Assembly (NCBI RefSeq): GCF_022829405.1
Contig: NZ_JAKSXW010000090.1
Location: forward strand, 62,001-126,000
From: Methylobacterium sp. J-076
GTDB lineage: Bacteria > Pseudomonadota > Alphaproteobacteria > Rhizobiales > Beijerinckiaceae
Reading direction: 5' to 3'
DNA length: 64,000 nucleotides
Shown here: piece by piece, positions 27,025 to 35,735 of the stretch
Numbering within the stretch: the first letter of the stretch is position 1
Layout: the number at the start of each line of letters is the position of its first letter
The notes under the pieces: generated by a model
Databases searched by the model: none
Seen by the model: only the letters and a program-made list of their open reading frames with translations
Told to the model about the DNA's origin: nothing
Position numbers and translations under genes: made by a program

Positions 27025-27095
27025 CGGCGCCATCCGACGGATCGATTCAAAAACATAAGAAAAGGCAATCGTTTAACCCATGGAGGGAACTTTTC

Positions 27096-28292
27096 ATGCC
27101 ATGCCATCTCGACCGCCGTCACACCCTTGCCCTCGGCCTCGCCCTGCTGGCCGCACCGCTTCCCCTCGCCGTCCAGGCCGCTGAGCCAATCCGCATCGGT
27201 ATGTCGGGGCCTTTCACAGGGGGGTCGGGGCCGATGGGTGTCTCGATGCGCGATGGCGCGCGCCTCGCGGTCTCCCAGATCAACGCCAAAGGCGGCGTTC
27301 TCGGCCGGCCCCTCGAACTGGTCGAGCGTGACGACGAGGCCAAGAACGAGGTCGGGGCGCAGGTCGCCCAAGAGCTGATCAGCAAGGAAAAGGTCGTCGC
27401 CAATGTCGGGATCATCAACACCGGCGTCGCGCTGGCGAGCGCCCGCTTCTATCAAGAGGCCCAGATCCCCCTGATTACCCCCGGCCCCTCGGGATCGAGC
27501 CTCACCGAACAGTTCGCACCGCCGAATACGGATGCGAGCTACATCTTCCGCGTGTCGCTGCGAGACCGGATCCAGGTCGACATGATCGTCAATGAGATCA
27601 TCCGCCGTAAGTTCGAGAAACCGGCGATCCTCGCAGATTCGACCAACTATGGACAACTCGGGCGCGATGATCTCGTCAACGGCCTGAATAAGAAGGACAT
27701 CAAGCCCGTCGCGGTGGAGAAGTTCAACGTCAAGGACGTCGACATGACCGCCCAACTGCTGCGGTCAAAGTCGGCCGGCGCAGACGTCATTCTCACCTAC
27801 GGCGTCGGGCCGGAACTGGCGCAGATCGCCAACGGCATGGCCAAACTCGGATGGAAGGTGCCAATCGTCGGCTCCTGGACCCTATCGATGCCGAACTTCA
27901 TCGAGAATGCCGGTGCCAACGGCGAGGGCGCGCGGATGCCCCAGACGATCATCCTCTCCAACCCGGATGAGAAAAAGAAGGCCTTTATCGACGGTTTCGC
28001 CAAGATCTCGGGGGGCACCCGGATTCCCGGTCCGGTCTGGGCGGCCCAGGGTTACGATACGGTCTACATCCTGGCCGCTGCGATCACCCAGGCCGGCAGC
28101 ACGGCCGGACCGAAGATCCAGCACGCGCTGGAGAATCTGAACACCAAGGTCGACGGCCTCATCATGACCTACGATAAGCCGTTCTCCGCCGCCGACCACG
28201 AGGCATTCAAGGACACCTCCGTGGCGGTGATGGGCGAGGTGCGCGGCGGCACGATCGTCGCCACGTCCGAGGACAAGAAGGGGACGAACTGA
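27096..28292 (+). CDS. ABC transporter substrate-binding protein, branched-chain type
   Basis: A 398-residue periplasmic binding protein (Peripla_BP_6/LivK type). The signal peptide is about residues 1-29 (RRHTLALGLALLAAPLPLAVQA, cleavage before AEPIRIG). The mature part has GPFTGGSGPMGVSMRDGARLAVSQIN, VERDDEAKNEVGAQVAQELI and KSAGADVILTYGVG. It is the last gene of the plus-strand operon, with no permease of its own; it probably delivers ligand to the permease and ATPase encoded convergently in the minus-strand operon. A two-way hairpin follows. Confidence 0.92.
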   Translation: MPCHLDRRHTLALGLALLAAPLPLAVQAAEPIRIGMSGPFTGGSGPMGVSMRDGARLAVSQINAKGGVLGRPLELVERDDEAKNEVGAQVAQELISKEKVVANVGIINTGVALASARFYQEAQIPLITPGPSGSSLTEQFAPPNTDASYIFRVSLRDRIQVDMIVNEIIRRKFEKPAILADSTNYGQLGRDDLVNGLNKKDIKPVAVEKFNVKDVDMTAQLLRSKSAGADVILTYGVGPELAQIANGMAKLGWKVPIVGSWTLSMPNFIENAGANGEGARMPQTIILSNPDEKKKAFIDGFAKISGGTRIPGPVWAAQGYDTVYILAAAITQAGSTAGPKIQHALENLNTKVDGLIMTYDKPFSAADHEAFKDTSVAVMGEVRGGTIVATSEDKKGTN

Positions 28293-28301
28293 TCCGGTTC
28301 T

Positions 28302-28335
28302 ACATGAGGCGTGGCCCGGGCGTCGCGCCTCATGT
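28302..28335. terminator. Bidirectional hairpin between convergent operons
   Basis: ACATGAGGCG at 28302-28311 and CGCCTCATGT at 28326-28335 are perfect complements around a 14-base GC-rich loop. It starts ten bases after the substrate-binding protein stop and overlaps the stop codon of the convergent DehI-family gene. There is no long T-run. Confidence 0.6.
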
Positions 28336-29214
28336 TCCGTTCGGTCGATCCTCCCGGGCTGGCGGCTGGCCAGCCGGCTGAGCGGCGACGAGCGTCTGCA
28401 GGGCTGTCCCCATGACGATCATGCGCCCGATCATCAGCCGAGTGAACGCCTCGATCACCGGCAGGGCCCGCCCGGTGGCCTCCGTCTCCAGGGATGGCAC
28501 CCGGGCAGCGTGCCGGACGAGGCCCGCGGCGTGGCGCTGCCCGGCCTCGATCAGACGCCTTTGCTCAGCGGCCAGGAAGCCCGACCGGTGAAGGGGCAGG
28601 AGCGCCGTCCGTGCCATCGCGAGATAGGGGGGCCAGTGGGCGAGGTGGCGATAGAGGCTGGCGATAGCCTCGTTGTTGCCGAGGCGGCCGAAGCCGTCGA
28701 GATCCTGCACTAGACGCAGGACAGGCGGCGATAGCTCGCTCATGGCGAGAAGCCTCGGCGTCGGTTCCGGCGGAGCGGGCGCCGCCGGTACGGCAGCTGA
28801 GGCCGGGACGTCCTGTCCCTCGCCCTCGCCCCGCAGGACGGAGCGCGCCACCAGCATCGCCAGGAAGTTCAGACTGTTGGCGTGATTGTAGTTGGCGACC
28901 AAGCGCAGGATCGCGGTGCGGGCCTCTGCCTCGAGTCCCGCGGCGTCCCAGGCGTGTCCAGGTACCGGCTCGAGGTCGGGCAGGCGGACCATCCCACGCA
29001 GGTCGGCGGCCACCGCCGCGAGGTCCTGCGACGCGTAGAGCGGCTTCACCAGGGTCCAGGTCCAGGCGAGACCGCCGGGGATCGTGGCGAGGTTTCGCCA
29101 GATCAGGTTCACGAATGGGACGCCGAGGCTGGCTCGCAGATCCGCGAACATGGTCGCGGTCTCTCCCTGCGCGTCCTCCTCACGGATGGCGGGGATGGGA
29201 TCGATGCCGGTCAT
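28330..29214 (-). CDS. DehI-family (2-haloacid dehalogenase-like) protein
   Basis: A 294-residue protein. EEDAQGETATMFADLRASLGVPFVNLIWRNLATIPGGLAWTW and the second-half NNEAIASLYRHLAHWPPYLAMA show the internally duplicated helical fold of the DehI family (halocarboxylic acid dehalogenase, group I). Its length is close to that of known DehI. Characterised members hydrolyse 2-haloacids with an activated water; whether the key Asp is conserved cannot be judged without alignment. ATG 29214 overlaps the stop of the CoA lyase gene, so it is translated last in the minus operon. A dehalogenase role is an inference; many relatives are uncharacterised. Confidence 0.75.
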   Translation of the reverse strand: MTGIDPIPAIREEDAQGETATMFADLRASLGVPFVNLIWRNLATIPGGLAWTWTLVKPLYASQDLAAVAADLRGMVRLPDLEPVPGHAWDAAGLEAEARTAILRLVANYNHANSLNFLAMLVARSVLRGEGEGQDVPASAAVPAAPAPPEPTPRLLAMSELSPPVLRLVQDLDGFGRLGNNEAIASLYRHLAHWPPYLAMARTALLPLHRSGFLAAEQRRLIEAGQRHAAGLVRHAARVPSLETEATGRALPVIEAFTRLMIGRMIVMGTALQTLVAAQPAGQPPAREDRPNGT

Positions 29215-30191
29215 CGGGTGCCCCGCCGCCCGTCGCGCTCGCGGATGGCCCGATGCCGGCCGAGGAGGATCGCGGCGAGCTTGGCATGGGCCATGTCGAC
29301 CAGCAGGCCCCCGTGTCCCACCGCGCCCGCGCCCGCCGCAACGGAGCGGTTCAGGGCCTCCTCGATGCCCTCGGCGGCGGCCACCAGTTCGGGCGAGGGC
29401 GAGAACACCGCGTTGGCGATCGCCACCTGAGAGGGATGGATCGCCCACTTGCCCTCGAAGCCGAGCGCTGCGGCACGCTCGCAGGAATTCCGGTAGCCCT
29501 CCTCGTCCGCGAAGTTGGCGTAGGGGCCGTCGATCGGACGCAGGCCGTAGGCGCGGGCGGCGTTGGCGATACGAGCGAGGGCGAAGTGCCACTGGTCGTT
29601 CCAGTGTCGCTGAGGCGGTCCCTCCCCCTGGGTGCGCATCGCGTAGCCGGGGTTCGGCTGACCGAAGGCGGTGTCGAACGTGCGCATCTCGATGGAGTAG
29701 TCGCCGACCCCGAAGATCAAGGCTTCCAGCCGGCCGGAGGCGGCGGCGATCTCCTCGACATGGGCCACGCCCTTGGCGGTCTCGATCAGCACCTCGATTC
29801 CGACGCGCTTCGGCCTGGCATGCTCCCGCTCCAGGCCGGTCAGGAGTTGATCCACGAAGCGTACGTCGAAGGCGGATTCGGCCTTGGGCAGGAGGATCAA
29901 GTCGAGGCGGGGACAAGCGGACACCACGTCGATGATGTCGCGGTGTGCCCAGGGGGTGTCGAGCCCATTGATCCGCACCGCAAGTGTCTTGTCACCCCAG
30001 TCGAACTCGTCGAGAGCGAGGATCGCGGCGGCCCGCGCCGCGTCCTTACGCTCAGGGGCGACGGCGTCTTCCAAATCGAGAAACACCGCGTCGGCCGAGC
30101 CGGCAGCAGCTTTCGCGAAGAATTTCTCCGACGTCGCGGGGACCGCGAGTTCCGAGCGCTGCAGGCGGACGGGGTTCGAAGATTGAGGCAT
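29211..30191 (-). CDS. HpcH/HpaI aldolase-fold CoA ester lyase (malyl-CoA lyase-like)
   Basis: A 326-residue TIM-barrel lyase of the CitE/malyl-CoA lyase group, which cleaves or forms 3-hydroxyacyl-CoA esters with Mg. Landmarks are RSELAVPATSEKF, VFLDLEDAVAPERK, LAVRINGLDTPW, GIEVLIETAKGV (metal-ligand Glu), FGVGDYSIEMRT, HFALARIANAARAYGLRPIDGPYANFAD and GFEGKWAIHPSQV. The long form and the RPIDGP..NF.D..GY block resemble L-malyl/beta-methylmalyl-CoA lyases more than citrate lyase beta. It sits 11 bases after the LivF-type ATPase gene. Confidence 0.88.
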   Translation of the reverse strand: MPQSSNPVRLQRSELAVPATSEKFFAKAAAGSADAVFLDLEDAVAPERKDAARAAAILALDEFDWGDKTLAVRINGLDTPWAHRDIIDVVSACPRLDLILLPKAESAFDVRFVDQLLTGLEREHARPKRVGIEVLIETAKGVAHVEEIAAASGRLEALIFGVGDYSIEMRTFDTAFGQPNPGYAMRTQGEGPPQRHWNDQWHFALARIANAARAYGLRPIDGPYANFADEEGYRNSCERAAALGFEGKWAIHPSQVAIANAVFSPSPELVAAAEGIEEALNRSVAAGAGAVGHGGLLVDMAHAKLAAILLGRHRAIRERDGRRGTR

Positions 30192-30202
30192 GGCGATCCG
30201 AT

Positions 30203-30964
30203 TCAGGCGACGGCGTCGATCGTGCGCTCCAGGTCCTCCGGCACCTCCCCGAGGAACAGGCGCTTGACGTTCTCGTTGGCGAGCAGCGAACCCGCTTCGC
30301 CCTCGTAGGCGACCCGGCCCCCGTGCATGACGTAGCCCCGGTGGGCGATGGCCAGGGCGCGGGACGCCTTTTGCTCGACCATGATGACGGTGAGGCCGCT
30401 CGCGCACACCTCCGCGAGCTTGTCGAACACGACGTCCACGAGCTTCGGGGAGAGGCCGAGGGAGGGCTCGTCCAGAATGATCAGGCGCGGCTCGGTGATC
30501 AGCGCACGGGCGATGGCGAGCATCTGCTGCTCGCCACCGGACATGGTGCCGGCCTGCTGGCGCAGCCGGTTCCCGAGGATCGGGAACAGGGCGACGAGGC
30601 GCTCGATCGCGTGGGCGATGCGCGTCCGGTCGCCTCCCAGGATGTGTGCCCCGAGTTCGAGGTTGTCCCGCACGCTCATCTCCGGGATGACGATCCGCCC
30701 CTGCGGGACGTAGGCGAGGCCCCGTCCCAGGCGCAGGTGGGCCGCCTCACGGGTCACGTCGGTTCCATCGACGCGGACTGTCCCCGACCAGACCGGCAGC
30801 AGCCCCGCTGCCGCCTTGATGACCGTCGACTTGCCGGCCCCGTTGGAGCCGATGATCGCGCTCATCAGCCCCGTGGGGAAGCGCATCGAGACCTCGCGCA
30901 CCACCGCCACGTCGCCGTAGCCCGTAGTGAGCGCCTCCAGTTCGAGGGGCGAGGCGGTGCTCAT
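30203..30964 (-). CDS. ABC transporter ATP-binding protein (LivF type)
   Basis: A 253-residue ATPase of the branched-chain amino-acid transporter family. Walker A is GSNGAGKST (about 38-46), followed by Q-loop-proximal YVPQGR, signature TMSGGEQQM and Walker B LIILDEPSLGLSP. The short body and the 'LAYVPQGR.IFP/IPEMSV..NL' block mark the LivF branch. ATG 30964 overlaps the end of the binding-protein gene. It partners with the LivG-type ATPase at 33122 and the permeases at 33883 and 34866. Confidence 0.92.
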   Translation of the reverse strand: MSTASPLELEALTTGYGDVAVVREVSMRFPTGLMSAIIGSNGAGKSTVIKAAAGLLPVWSGTVRVDGTDVTREAAHLRLGRGLAYVPQGRIVIPEMSVRDNLELGAHILGGDRTRIAHAIERLVALFPILGNRLRQQAGTMSGGEQQMLAIARALITEPRLIILDEPSLGLSPKLVDVVFDKLAEVCASGLTVIMVEQKASRALAIAHRGYVMHGGRVAYEGEAGSLLANENVKRLFLGEVPEDLERTIDAVA

Positions 30965-32145
30965 CGCTTGTCCCAGCCGGGCATGGGCAGCACTGCGTCG
31001 GCGGTCTTGAGATCGTCCGGCCAAACGATCTCGCGCTTACCCCCGCGGATCTGGTCGAGGAGCCCCTTCAGCCCGATCTGCACGTAGGTCTTCGGATCGA
31101 CCTTGTGGTGTCCCATGACGCCGTCGGTCTCGAAGGTCGTCAGGGTTTCGCGGATCTTGTCCTGGTCGAAGCTGCCGGTCTTGGTCACCGCCCGTTCGAG
31201 CACCGTAGCACCTTGATACGAGAAGGCCGCGTAGTAGCCGGGCTCCGACTTGTACTTGGCCTTGTGGGCGGCGACGAACTCGGCATTGCCCTCGGTCTTG
31301 AGCACCGGCTCGTAGAGCGAGATGGCGATCACGTACTCGCCATCCTTTCCGGTGGCGGCGACGAAGTCGTCCTGCGCCGGGCCGTTGTGGATGAACATCT
31401 TGGGCAGGTAGTTCACCGCCCGGAACTGGCGGACCATCTCGATCGCCTCGTTGGGATAGCCGATGCCGATCCAGATGTCGGAATTCGCTTGACGGACACG
31501 GGCGATGTTGGACGAGTAATCGGTAGTCCCGGCGGGGAAGTACTCGACGGAATCTATCTTTAGGCCGTTCTCCGCCGCGATCTTCTCCAGCGCCTTGCTC
31601 ATGTCGCGAGCGGCCGGGTAGTCCCGGGAAACGACGGCGATGGTTTTGAAGCCGTGCCGGGTCGCCATCGGCGCCACGCCGGAGACGTAGGCGCCGATGG
31701 CCGGCGCCGACTGGAATACGTACTTGAATCCGCGCAGGTGGATCGATTCCGAGGCGCCGCCCGCGTTGAGGAAAACGCGCTTGTGCTTCTCCGCCACTGC
31801 GCTCGCGGTGGCGCAGGAGGCCGAGCCCCACGGCGAGAGCAGAAGCTCGACCTTGTCGCCGGTGATCAGCCGCTCATAGAGTCGGGCGGCGGTCGCAGGG
31901 TCGCTGCGGTCGTCGTAGACCACAATCTCCACCGGTCGCCCGAGCAGGCCGCCCCTCGCGTTGATGCTCTCCTTCCAGAGGTCGACGCCGCGTTTGAACA
32001 ACTCGCCTGAATCCGCGAGATTCCCGCTCTGGGAGACCGCGAAGCCCATCCGCAGGGGCTCAGCCGCCCGGGCGCGTGCCGTCCATCCGGTTGCCGCGAG
32101 TCCAATCAGGCCGGCGGTCGCGCTCCGGCGCGTGGGTGTCACCAT
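30961..32145 (-). CDS. ABC transporter substrate-binding protein, branched-chain type
   Basis: A 394-residue Peripla_BP_6 protein. The leader TRRSATAGLIGLAATGWTARARA, with twin arginines, may be exported by Tat; the mature part begins AEPLRMGFAVSQSG. GVDLWKESINARGGLLGRPVEIVVYDDRSDPATAARLYERLI is the usual N-lobe block. It is embedded between the HMG-CoA-lyase-like gene and the LivF-type gene and is the dedicated binding protein of this transporter; the plus-strand operon supplies a second one. The ligand is likely a carboxylate or amino acid but is not determined. Confidence 0.92.
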   Translation of the reverse strand: MVTPTRRSATAGLIGLAATGWTARARAAEPLRMGFAVSQSGNLADSGELFKRGVDLWKESINARGGLLGRPVEIVVYDDRSDPATAARLYERLITGDKVELLLSPWGSASCATASAVAEKHKRVFLNAGGASESIHLRGFKYVFQSAPAIGAYVSGVAPMATRHGFKTIAVVSRDYPAARDMSKALEKIAAENGLKIDSVEYFPAGTTDYSSNIARVRQANSDIWIGIGYPNEAIEMVRQFRAVNYLPKMFIHNGPAQDDFVAATGKDGEYVIAISLYEPVLKTEGNAEFVAAHKAKYKSEPGYYAAFSYQGATVLERAVTKTGSFDQDKIRETLTTFETDGVMGHHKVDPKTYVQIGLKGLLDQIRGGKREIVWPDDLKTADAVLPMPGWDKR

Positions 32146-32175
32146 GGTGTTCCTCCCCTCTCGTCTTCGACCGCT

Positions 32176-33111
32176 TCAGACGGCCTTGGGCTCGTTCAGG
32201 ATATCCCAGCGCGTCAGGCCGGCGGCCGCGCGGCTTCGGGGTGCGATGTCGAGGATGCGGGCCACGTCGCGGGCGGCGGCCTGCACGGCTTTCGGATCGA
32301 GGCCTGTCGCGACACCCATGGCGTCGAGCATCGCAACGAGGTCCTCGGTCGGGATGTTGCCCACCGACCCGAGTTGCCCCGGCATGGCGATGCCGCCGCC
32401 CAGTCCGCAGACCGCGCTTTCGATGAAGGCGGCGCCGGCATCCAGCGCCGCCAGGATGTTCGCCGACGCCATCCCGGCGAGGTCGTGGACGTGGTAGCCG
32501 AAGGTGCAGTCGGGATGGGCGTCGGTGAGCCGGCCGAAGACGCGGCCGACCTGCCGGGGATCCTCCAGGCCGGCGGAGCCCGCGATGTAGAAGCGGCGGA
32601 TGCCGGCGTTGCGGAGGCGCCCGACCAGCGCCACCGTCCGGTCGTCGGGGATCGCCCCTTCGTAGGTGCACCATAGGGCGACACCCACCGCCATGACGAA
32701 GCCGAGCCCCGCCGCATCGGCGATGCGGAAGGCGGAAGCCGCCTCGGAGACGGCCTCGTCCTGCGTCATGTTCTGGTTCTTGCGCAGGTAGGTCTCGCTC
32801 ACCGTGATGAGGCCGAGGAGTTCATCGAGCCCTGCCCCCCGCGCACGCTCGGCACCTCGGGCGTTCGGGACGAGGGCGCGGTAGATGGTGCCGGGCCGAC
32901 GGCGGATGCGGGCACAGACCTCCTCGGCATCCCGCAGCGCTGGAATGACGCGGGGATGGACGAAGCCCGTCACCTCGATCACCGGAAAACCCGCCTCGCT
33001 CAGGCGGTCGACCATCGCCACCTTGGCCTCGGTTCCGATCCACCGCCCAAGGCTCTGGAGACCGTCGCGCGGTGCCACTTCGGAAACAAGGACGCGGTCG
33101 GGGATCCGCAT
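32176..33111 (-). CDS. HMG-CoA lyase-like protein lacking the active-site Cys
   Basis: A 311-residue HMGL/DRE-TIM barrel enzyme. EVAPRDGLQS near the N-terminus and GYHVHDLAGMA supply the metal-binding Asp and two His of the family. The HMG-CoA lyase signature, normally GLGGCP(Y/F)A.G..GN..TED, reads GLGGGIAMPG..GSVGNIPTED here, so the catalytic Cys is Gly. ATG 33111 is used; the upstream frame overlaps the LivG-type gene. It lies between transporter genes, so its substrate is probably the imported compound's CoA ester. Classical HMG-CoA cleavage is doubtful. Confidence 0.85.
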   Translation of the reverse strand: MRIPDRVLVSEVAPRDGLQSLGRWIGTEAKVAMVDRLSEAGFPVIEVTGFVHPRVIPALRDAEEVCARIRRRPGTIYRALVPNARGAERARGAGLDELLGLITVSETYLRKNQNMTQDEAVSEAASAFRIADAAGLGFVMAVGVALWCTYEGAIPDDRTVALVGRLRNAGIRRFYIAGSAGLEDPRQVGRVFGRLTDAHPDCTFGYHVHDLAGMASANILAALDAGAAFIESAVCGLGGGIAMPGQLGSVGNIPTEDLVAMLDAMGVATGLDPKAVQAAARDVARILDIAPRSRAAAGLTRWDILNEPKAV

Positions 33112-33121
33112 GGGCGCCACC

Positions 33122-33871
33122 TCAGAAATACGCTTCGGCGACGGCCGGATCGGCCCGCACGGCCTCCGGCGCACCGCGCGCGATCACCCGCCCCTCGGCG
33201 AGCACATAGAGTTCGTCGCAGACCTCCAGGACGATGCGCATCTCGTGGTCGATGAAGAACAGGGTCAGGCCATTGCGGCGCAGGGCGTCCAGATGCTCGA
33301 CGATCCGGTTCTGCAGGCGCGGATTGATGCCGGCGAAGGGCTCGTCGAGGAGCATCAGGGTCGGTTCGAGCATCAGCGCCCGGGCGATCTCCACGAGCTT
33401 GCGCTGGCCGTAACTCAGCTCGGAGCCCCACTTGTCGCGCAGGCCGGCGATCTCAAGGAAGTCGAGAAGCTCCCTCGCCCGCTCGACCGCCTCCACGTCG
33501 CTCTTGCCGTGGGCGATGGCGACGAGGTTCTCCAGCACCGTCATCTCGGAGAAGAGCCGGCTGATCTGGAAGGTCCGCCCGACCCCCTCACGGCAGACCT
33601 GTGCCGGCCCGTGCCGGGTCGTGTCGCGGCCGTTGATGCGCACCCGGCCACCATCCGGCGGAAGCGCACCCGCCACGATGTTGAACAGGGTCGACTTGCC
33701 CGAGCCGTTGGGGCCGATCACCCCGGTGATCGAGCCGCGCCGGACTTCGAGACTCGCCGCATCGAGGGCGATTCGGCCGCCGAAGCGTTTCGACACGCCC
33801 TCGACGACGAGGATGTCGTCCCGGAGGCCGGGGGCGGTGCTCCGCGGGGCGGCCAGCGTCAGGGTGCTCAT
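33122..33871 (-). CDS. ABC transporter ATP-binding protein (LivG type)
   Basis: A 249-residue ATPase: Walker A GPNGSGKST, the LivG-type VGRTFQISRLFSEMTVLENL block, signature LSYGQRKLVE, Walker B LMLLDEPFAGINP and the switch IDHEMR. The C-terminus GAPEAVRADPAVAEAYF is typical of LivG. ATG 33871 has GAGG nine bases upstream; the GTG at 33886, overlapping the permease stop, is an alternative start. Confidence 0.92.
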   Translation of the reverse strand: MSTLTLAAPRSTAPGLRDDILVVEGVSKRFGGRIALDAASLEVRRGSITGVIGPNGSGKSTLFNIVAGALPPDGGRVRINGRDTTRHGPAQVCREGVGRTFQISRLFSEMTVLENLVAIAHGKSDVEAVERARELLDFLEIAGLRDKWGSELSYGQRKLVEIARALMLEPTLMLLDEPFAGINPRLQNRIVEHLDALRRNGLTLFFIDHEMRIVLEVCDELYVLAEGRVIARGAPEAVRADPAVAEAYF

Positions 33872-33882
33872 CGCGGGCGGCC

Positions 33883-34869
33883 TCACTCTGCCGGGGTCCG
33901 GGCGGGGGAGGCCGCCGGGACGGGGCGGGCGGCATCCGCCAGCCGGCGCAGGCCGGCGCGGGGCGCTGAGACCCAGCGCCAGCGCCTTTTGGCGAAGGCG
34001 TTGACGATACCGCGGGGCATGAACAGCACCGCGCCGAGGATGATGATGCCGACGAGCCCGAGGTAGAGTTCAGGGAAGCGCGACCACAGCAGTTCGTTGA
34101 CGACGGACAGCACCACCGCACCGACAAGCGGCCCAAGCACGGTGCCGAGCCCGCCGAGCAGCACCATCGCGATGGTGGTCAGTTCGGTCATCGGCGCGAA
34201 AGCGGTCGCGGGATCGATGAACGCGAGATAGCTGGCGTACAGCGCTCCCACCGCGCCGGGGGCGGCGGCGGAGATCATGAAGGCCGTGATCTTGAGCCGC
34301 GTCGTACGCACGCCGAGCGCCTCGGCCGCCGTCTCATCCTCGCGGATGGCGAGGAGTTGCAGGCCGAATCGGGCATTGTCGAGCCGGTGGGTGAAGGCGA
34401 TGAGCGCCAGGGCGATGGCCGCCAGGACGGCATAGATCGGCGTCAGGTCCGTGGGCGTGAGGTAGAGGCCGGTGCCGCCCTGGGTGATACCGTCGAAGCC
34501 GAGAGCGAAATTCTCTCCGACGCGTGCCAATCCGTACATGCCGATGGCGAAGAACGAGCCCTTGAGCCGCAGCATCGCGCTGCCGAGCGCCAGTGCGAGG
34601 GCGATGGCGGCGAGGCTTGCGGCGGCCGCCGCCGCCAGCCAGTGCCAGCCCGCGCCCACGAGCAGGGCGCCGACATAGGCGCCGAGCCCGAAGAAGGCGA
34701 CCTGACCGAAATGGGTGTAGCCTGCGTAGCCGCCGATGATGTTCCACGAGTAGGCGAGCGACGTGAACATCAGGAGCTGGATGGTGAAGGACAGAGCGTA
34801 GTCGCTGCCGACGAAGGGCAGGACGGCCAGAAGCGCGACGAGCGCCAGGAGGAGGGCGAGCGTCTTCAT
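33883..34869 (-). CDS. ABC transporter permease (LivM type)
   Basis: A 328-residue inner-membrane permease with about ten hydrophobic helices. YSWNIIGGYAGYTHFGQVAFFGLGAYVGALL and the cytoplasmic EDETAAEALGVRTTRLKITAF loop are LivM family markers. ATG 34869 overlaps the LivH-type stop by four bases; the larger open frame upstream is a shadow of that gene. A basic, Ala/Pro-rich C-terminal tail extends beyond the last helix. Confidence 0.93.
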   Translation of the reverse strand: MKTLALLLALVALLAVLPFVGSDYALSFTIQLLMFTSLAYSWNIIGGYAGYTHFGQVAFFGLGAYVGALLVGAGWHWLAAAAAASLAAIALALALGSAMLRLKGSFFAIGMYGLARVGENFALGFDGITQGGTGLYLTPTDLTPIYAVLAAIALALIAFTHRLDNARFGLQLLAIREDETAAEALGVRTTRLKITAFMISAAAPGAVGALYASYLAFIDPATAFAPMTELTTIAMVLLGGLGTVLGPLVGAVVLSVVNELLWSRFPELYLGLVGIIILGAVLFMPRGIVNAFAKRRWRWVSAPRAGLRRLADAARPVPAASPARTPAE

Positions 34870-35735
34870 ACGCGCACCTGCGCGCCGAACAGGCCGCGGG
34901 GCCGGATGAGGAGGACAGCGAGCATGACGAGGTAGAGCATCGCCGAGCCGATCACCTGCCCGATGGCATAGCCGCCGAATACTTCGAGGATGCCGAGCAG
35001 CATGGCCGCCGCGATCGCGCCGGGATAGCTGCCCATGCCGCCCACGATGATCACCGCGAAGGCTTTGATCAGGAAGCGCGAGCCGAGCTGCGCGTCCGAG
35101 GCGAAGGTCGGGGCCATCAGCACGCCGGCGAGCCCTGCCATGGCCGAGCCCAGCGCGAAGGTGATGTTTCGGACCCGCTCGACCGAGATGCCGGAGATGA
35201 TGGCGAGTTCCGGCGCCTGCGCGACGGAGCGGATCGCCCGGCCTGTGCGCGTGGCCCGAAGGAAGATCCACACGCCGAGGCTCGTGCCCACCGCCACCGC
35301 GAAGGCCACGAGACGGGACTGGGACACGTCGACCCCCGCCACCCGCACCGAACCGGCCAGGATGCCCGGCAGGCCCCGATACCCGCCGCCCCAGATCAGG
35401 ATCGCGACGTTCACAAGCACCGTCGAGACGGCATAAGTGGCGAGCAGGGACATGATCAGAGGCGCATCCACCAGACGCCGGATCACCACCTTCTGCAGGA
35501 CGAGACCCGCCAGCGCGGCTCCGGCCGGCACGATCAGCAGGGCGGCCCAGTAGGGCATCTGCGCCCCCGCCACGAGGGAGACCGTCACCAGCGCCCCGAT
35601 CGCCAGAAATTCGCCATGGGCGAAGTTGATGACGCGCATCACCCCGAAGATCAGGTTCAGGCCGCCCGCCATCAGGGCATAGAGCCCCCCGAGCAGGATC
35701 CCGCCCACGAGGAGTTCGAGGACGGGGACGTTCAC
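34866..35735 (-). CDS. ABC transporter permease (LivH type)
   Basis: A 289-residue permease with about eight membrane helices. GGLYALMAGGLNLIFGVMRVINFAHGEF is the LivH signature, with GISVERVRNITFALGSAMAGLAGVL and VIIVGGMGSYPGAI near the end. It overlaps the preceding CoA-transferase stop by four bases and the following LivM-type start by four, showing tight coupling of the transporter to the CoA-transferase. Confidence 0.93.
   Translation of the reverse strand: MNVPVLELLVGGILLGGLYALMAGGLNLIFGVMRVINFAHGEFLAIGALVTVSLVAGAQMPYWAALLIVPAGAALAGLVLQKVVIRRLVDAPLIMSLLATYAVSTVLVNVAILIWGGGYRGLPGILAGSVRVAGVDVSQSRLVAFAVAVGTSLGVWIFLRATRTGRAIRSVAQAPELAIISGISVERVRNITFALGSAMAGLAGVLMAPTFASDAQLGSRFLIKAFAVIIVGGMGSYPGAIAAAMLLGILEVFGGYAIGQVIGSAMLYLVMLAVLLIRPRGLFGAQVRV

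Noticed and set aside
32885..34066. 393-codon plus-strand frame over the LivG/LivM region
   Set aside because: Antisense shadow; the minus-strand genes have full ABC motifs.
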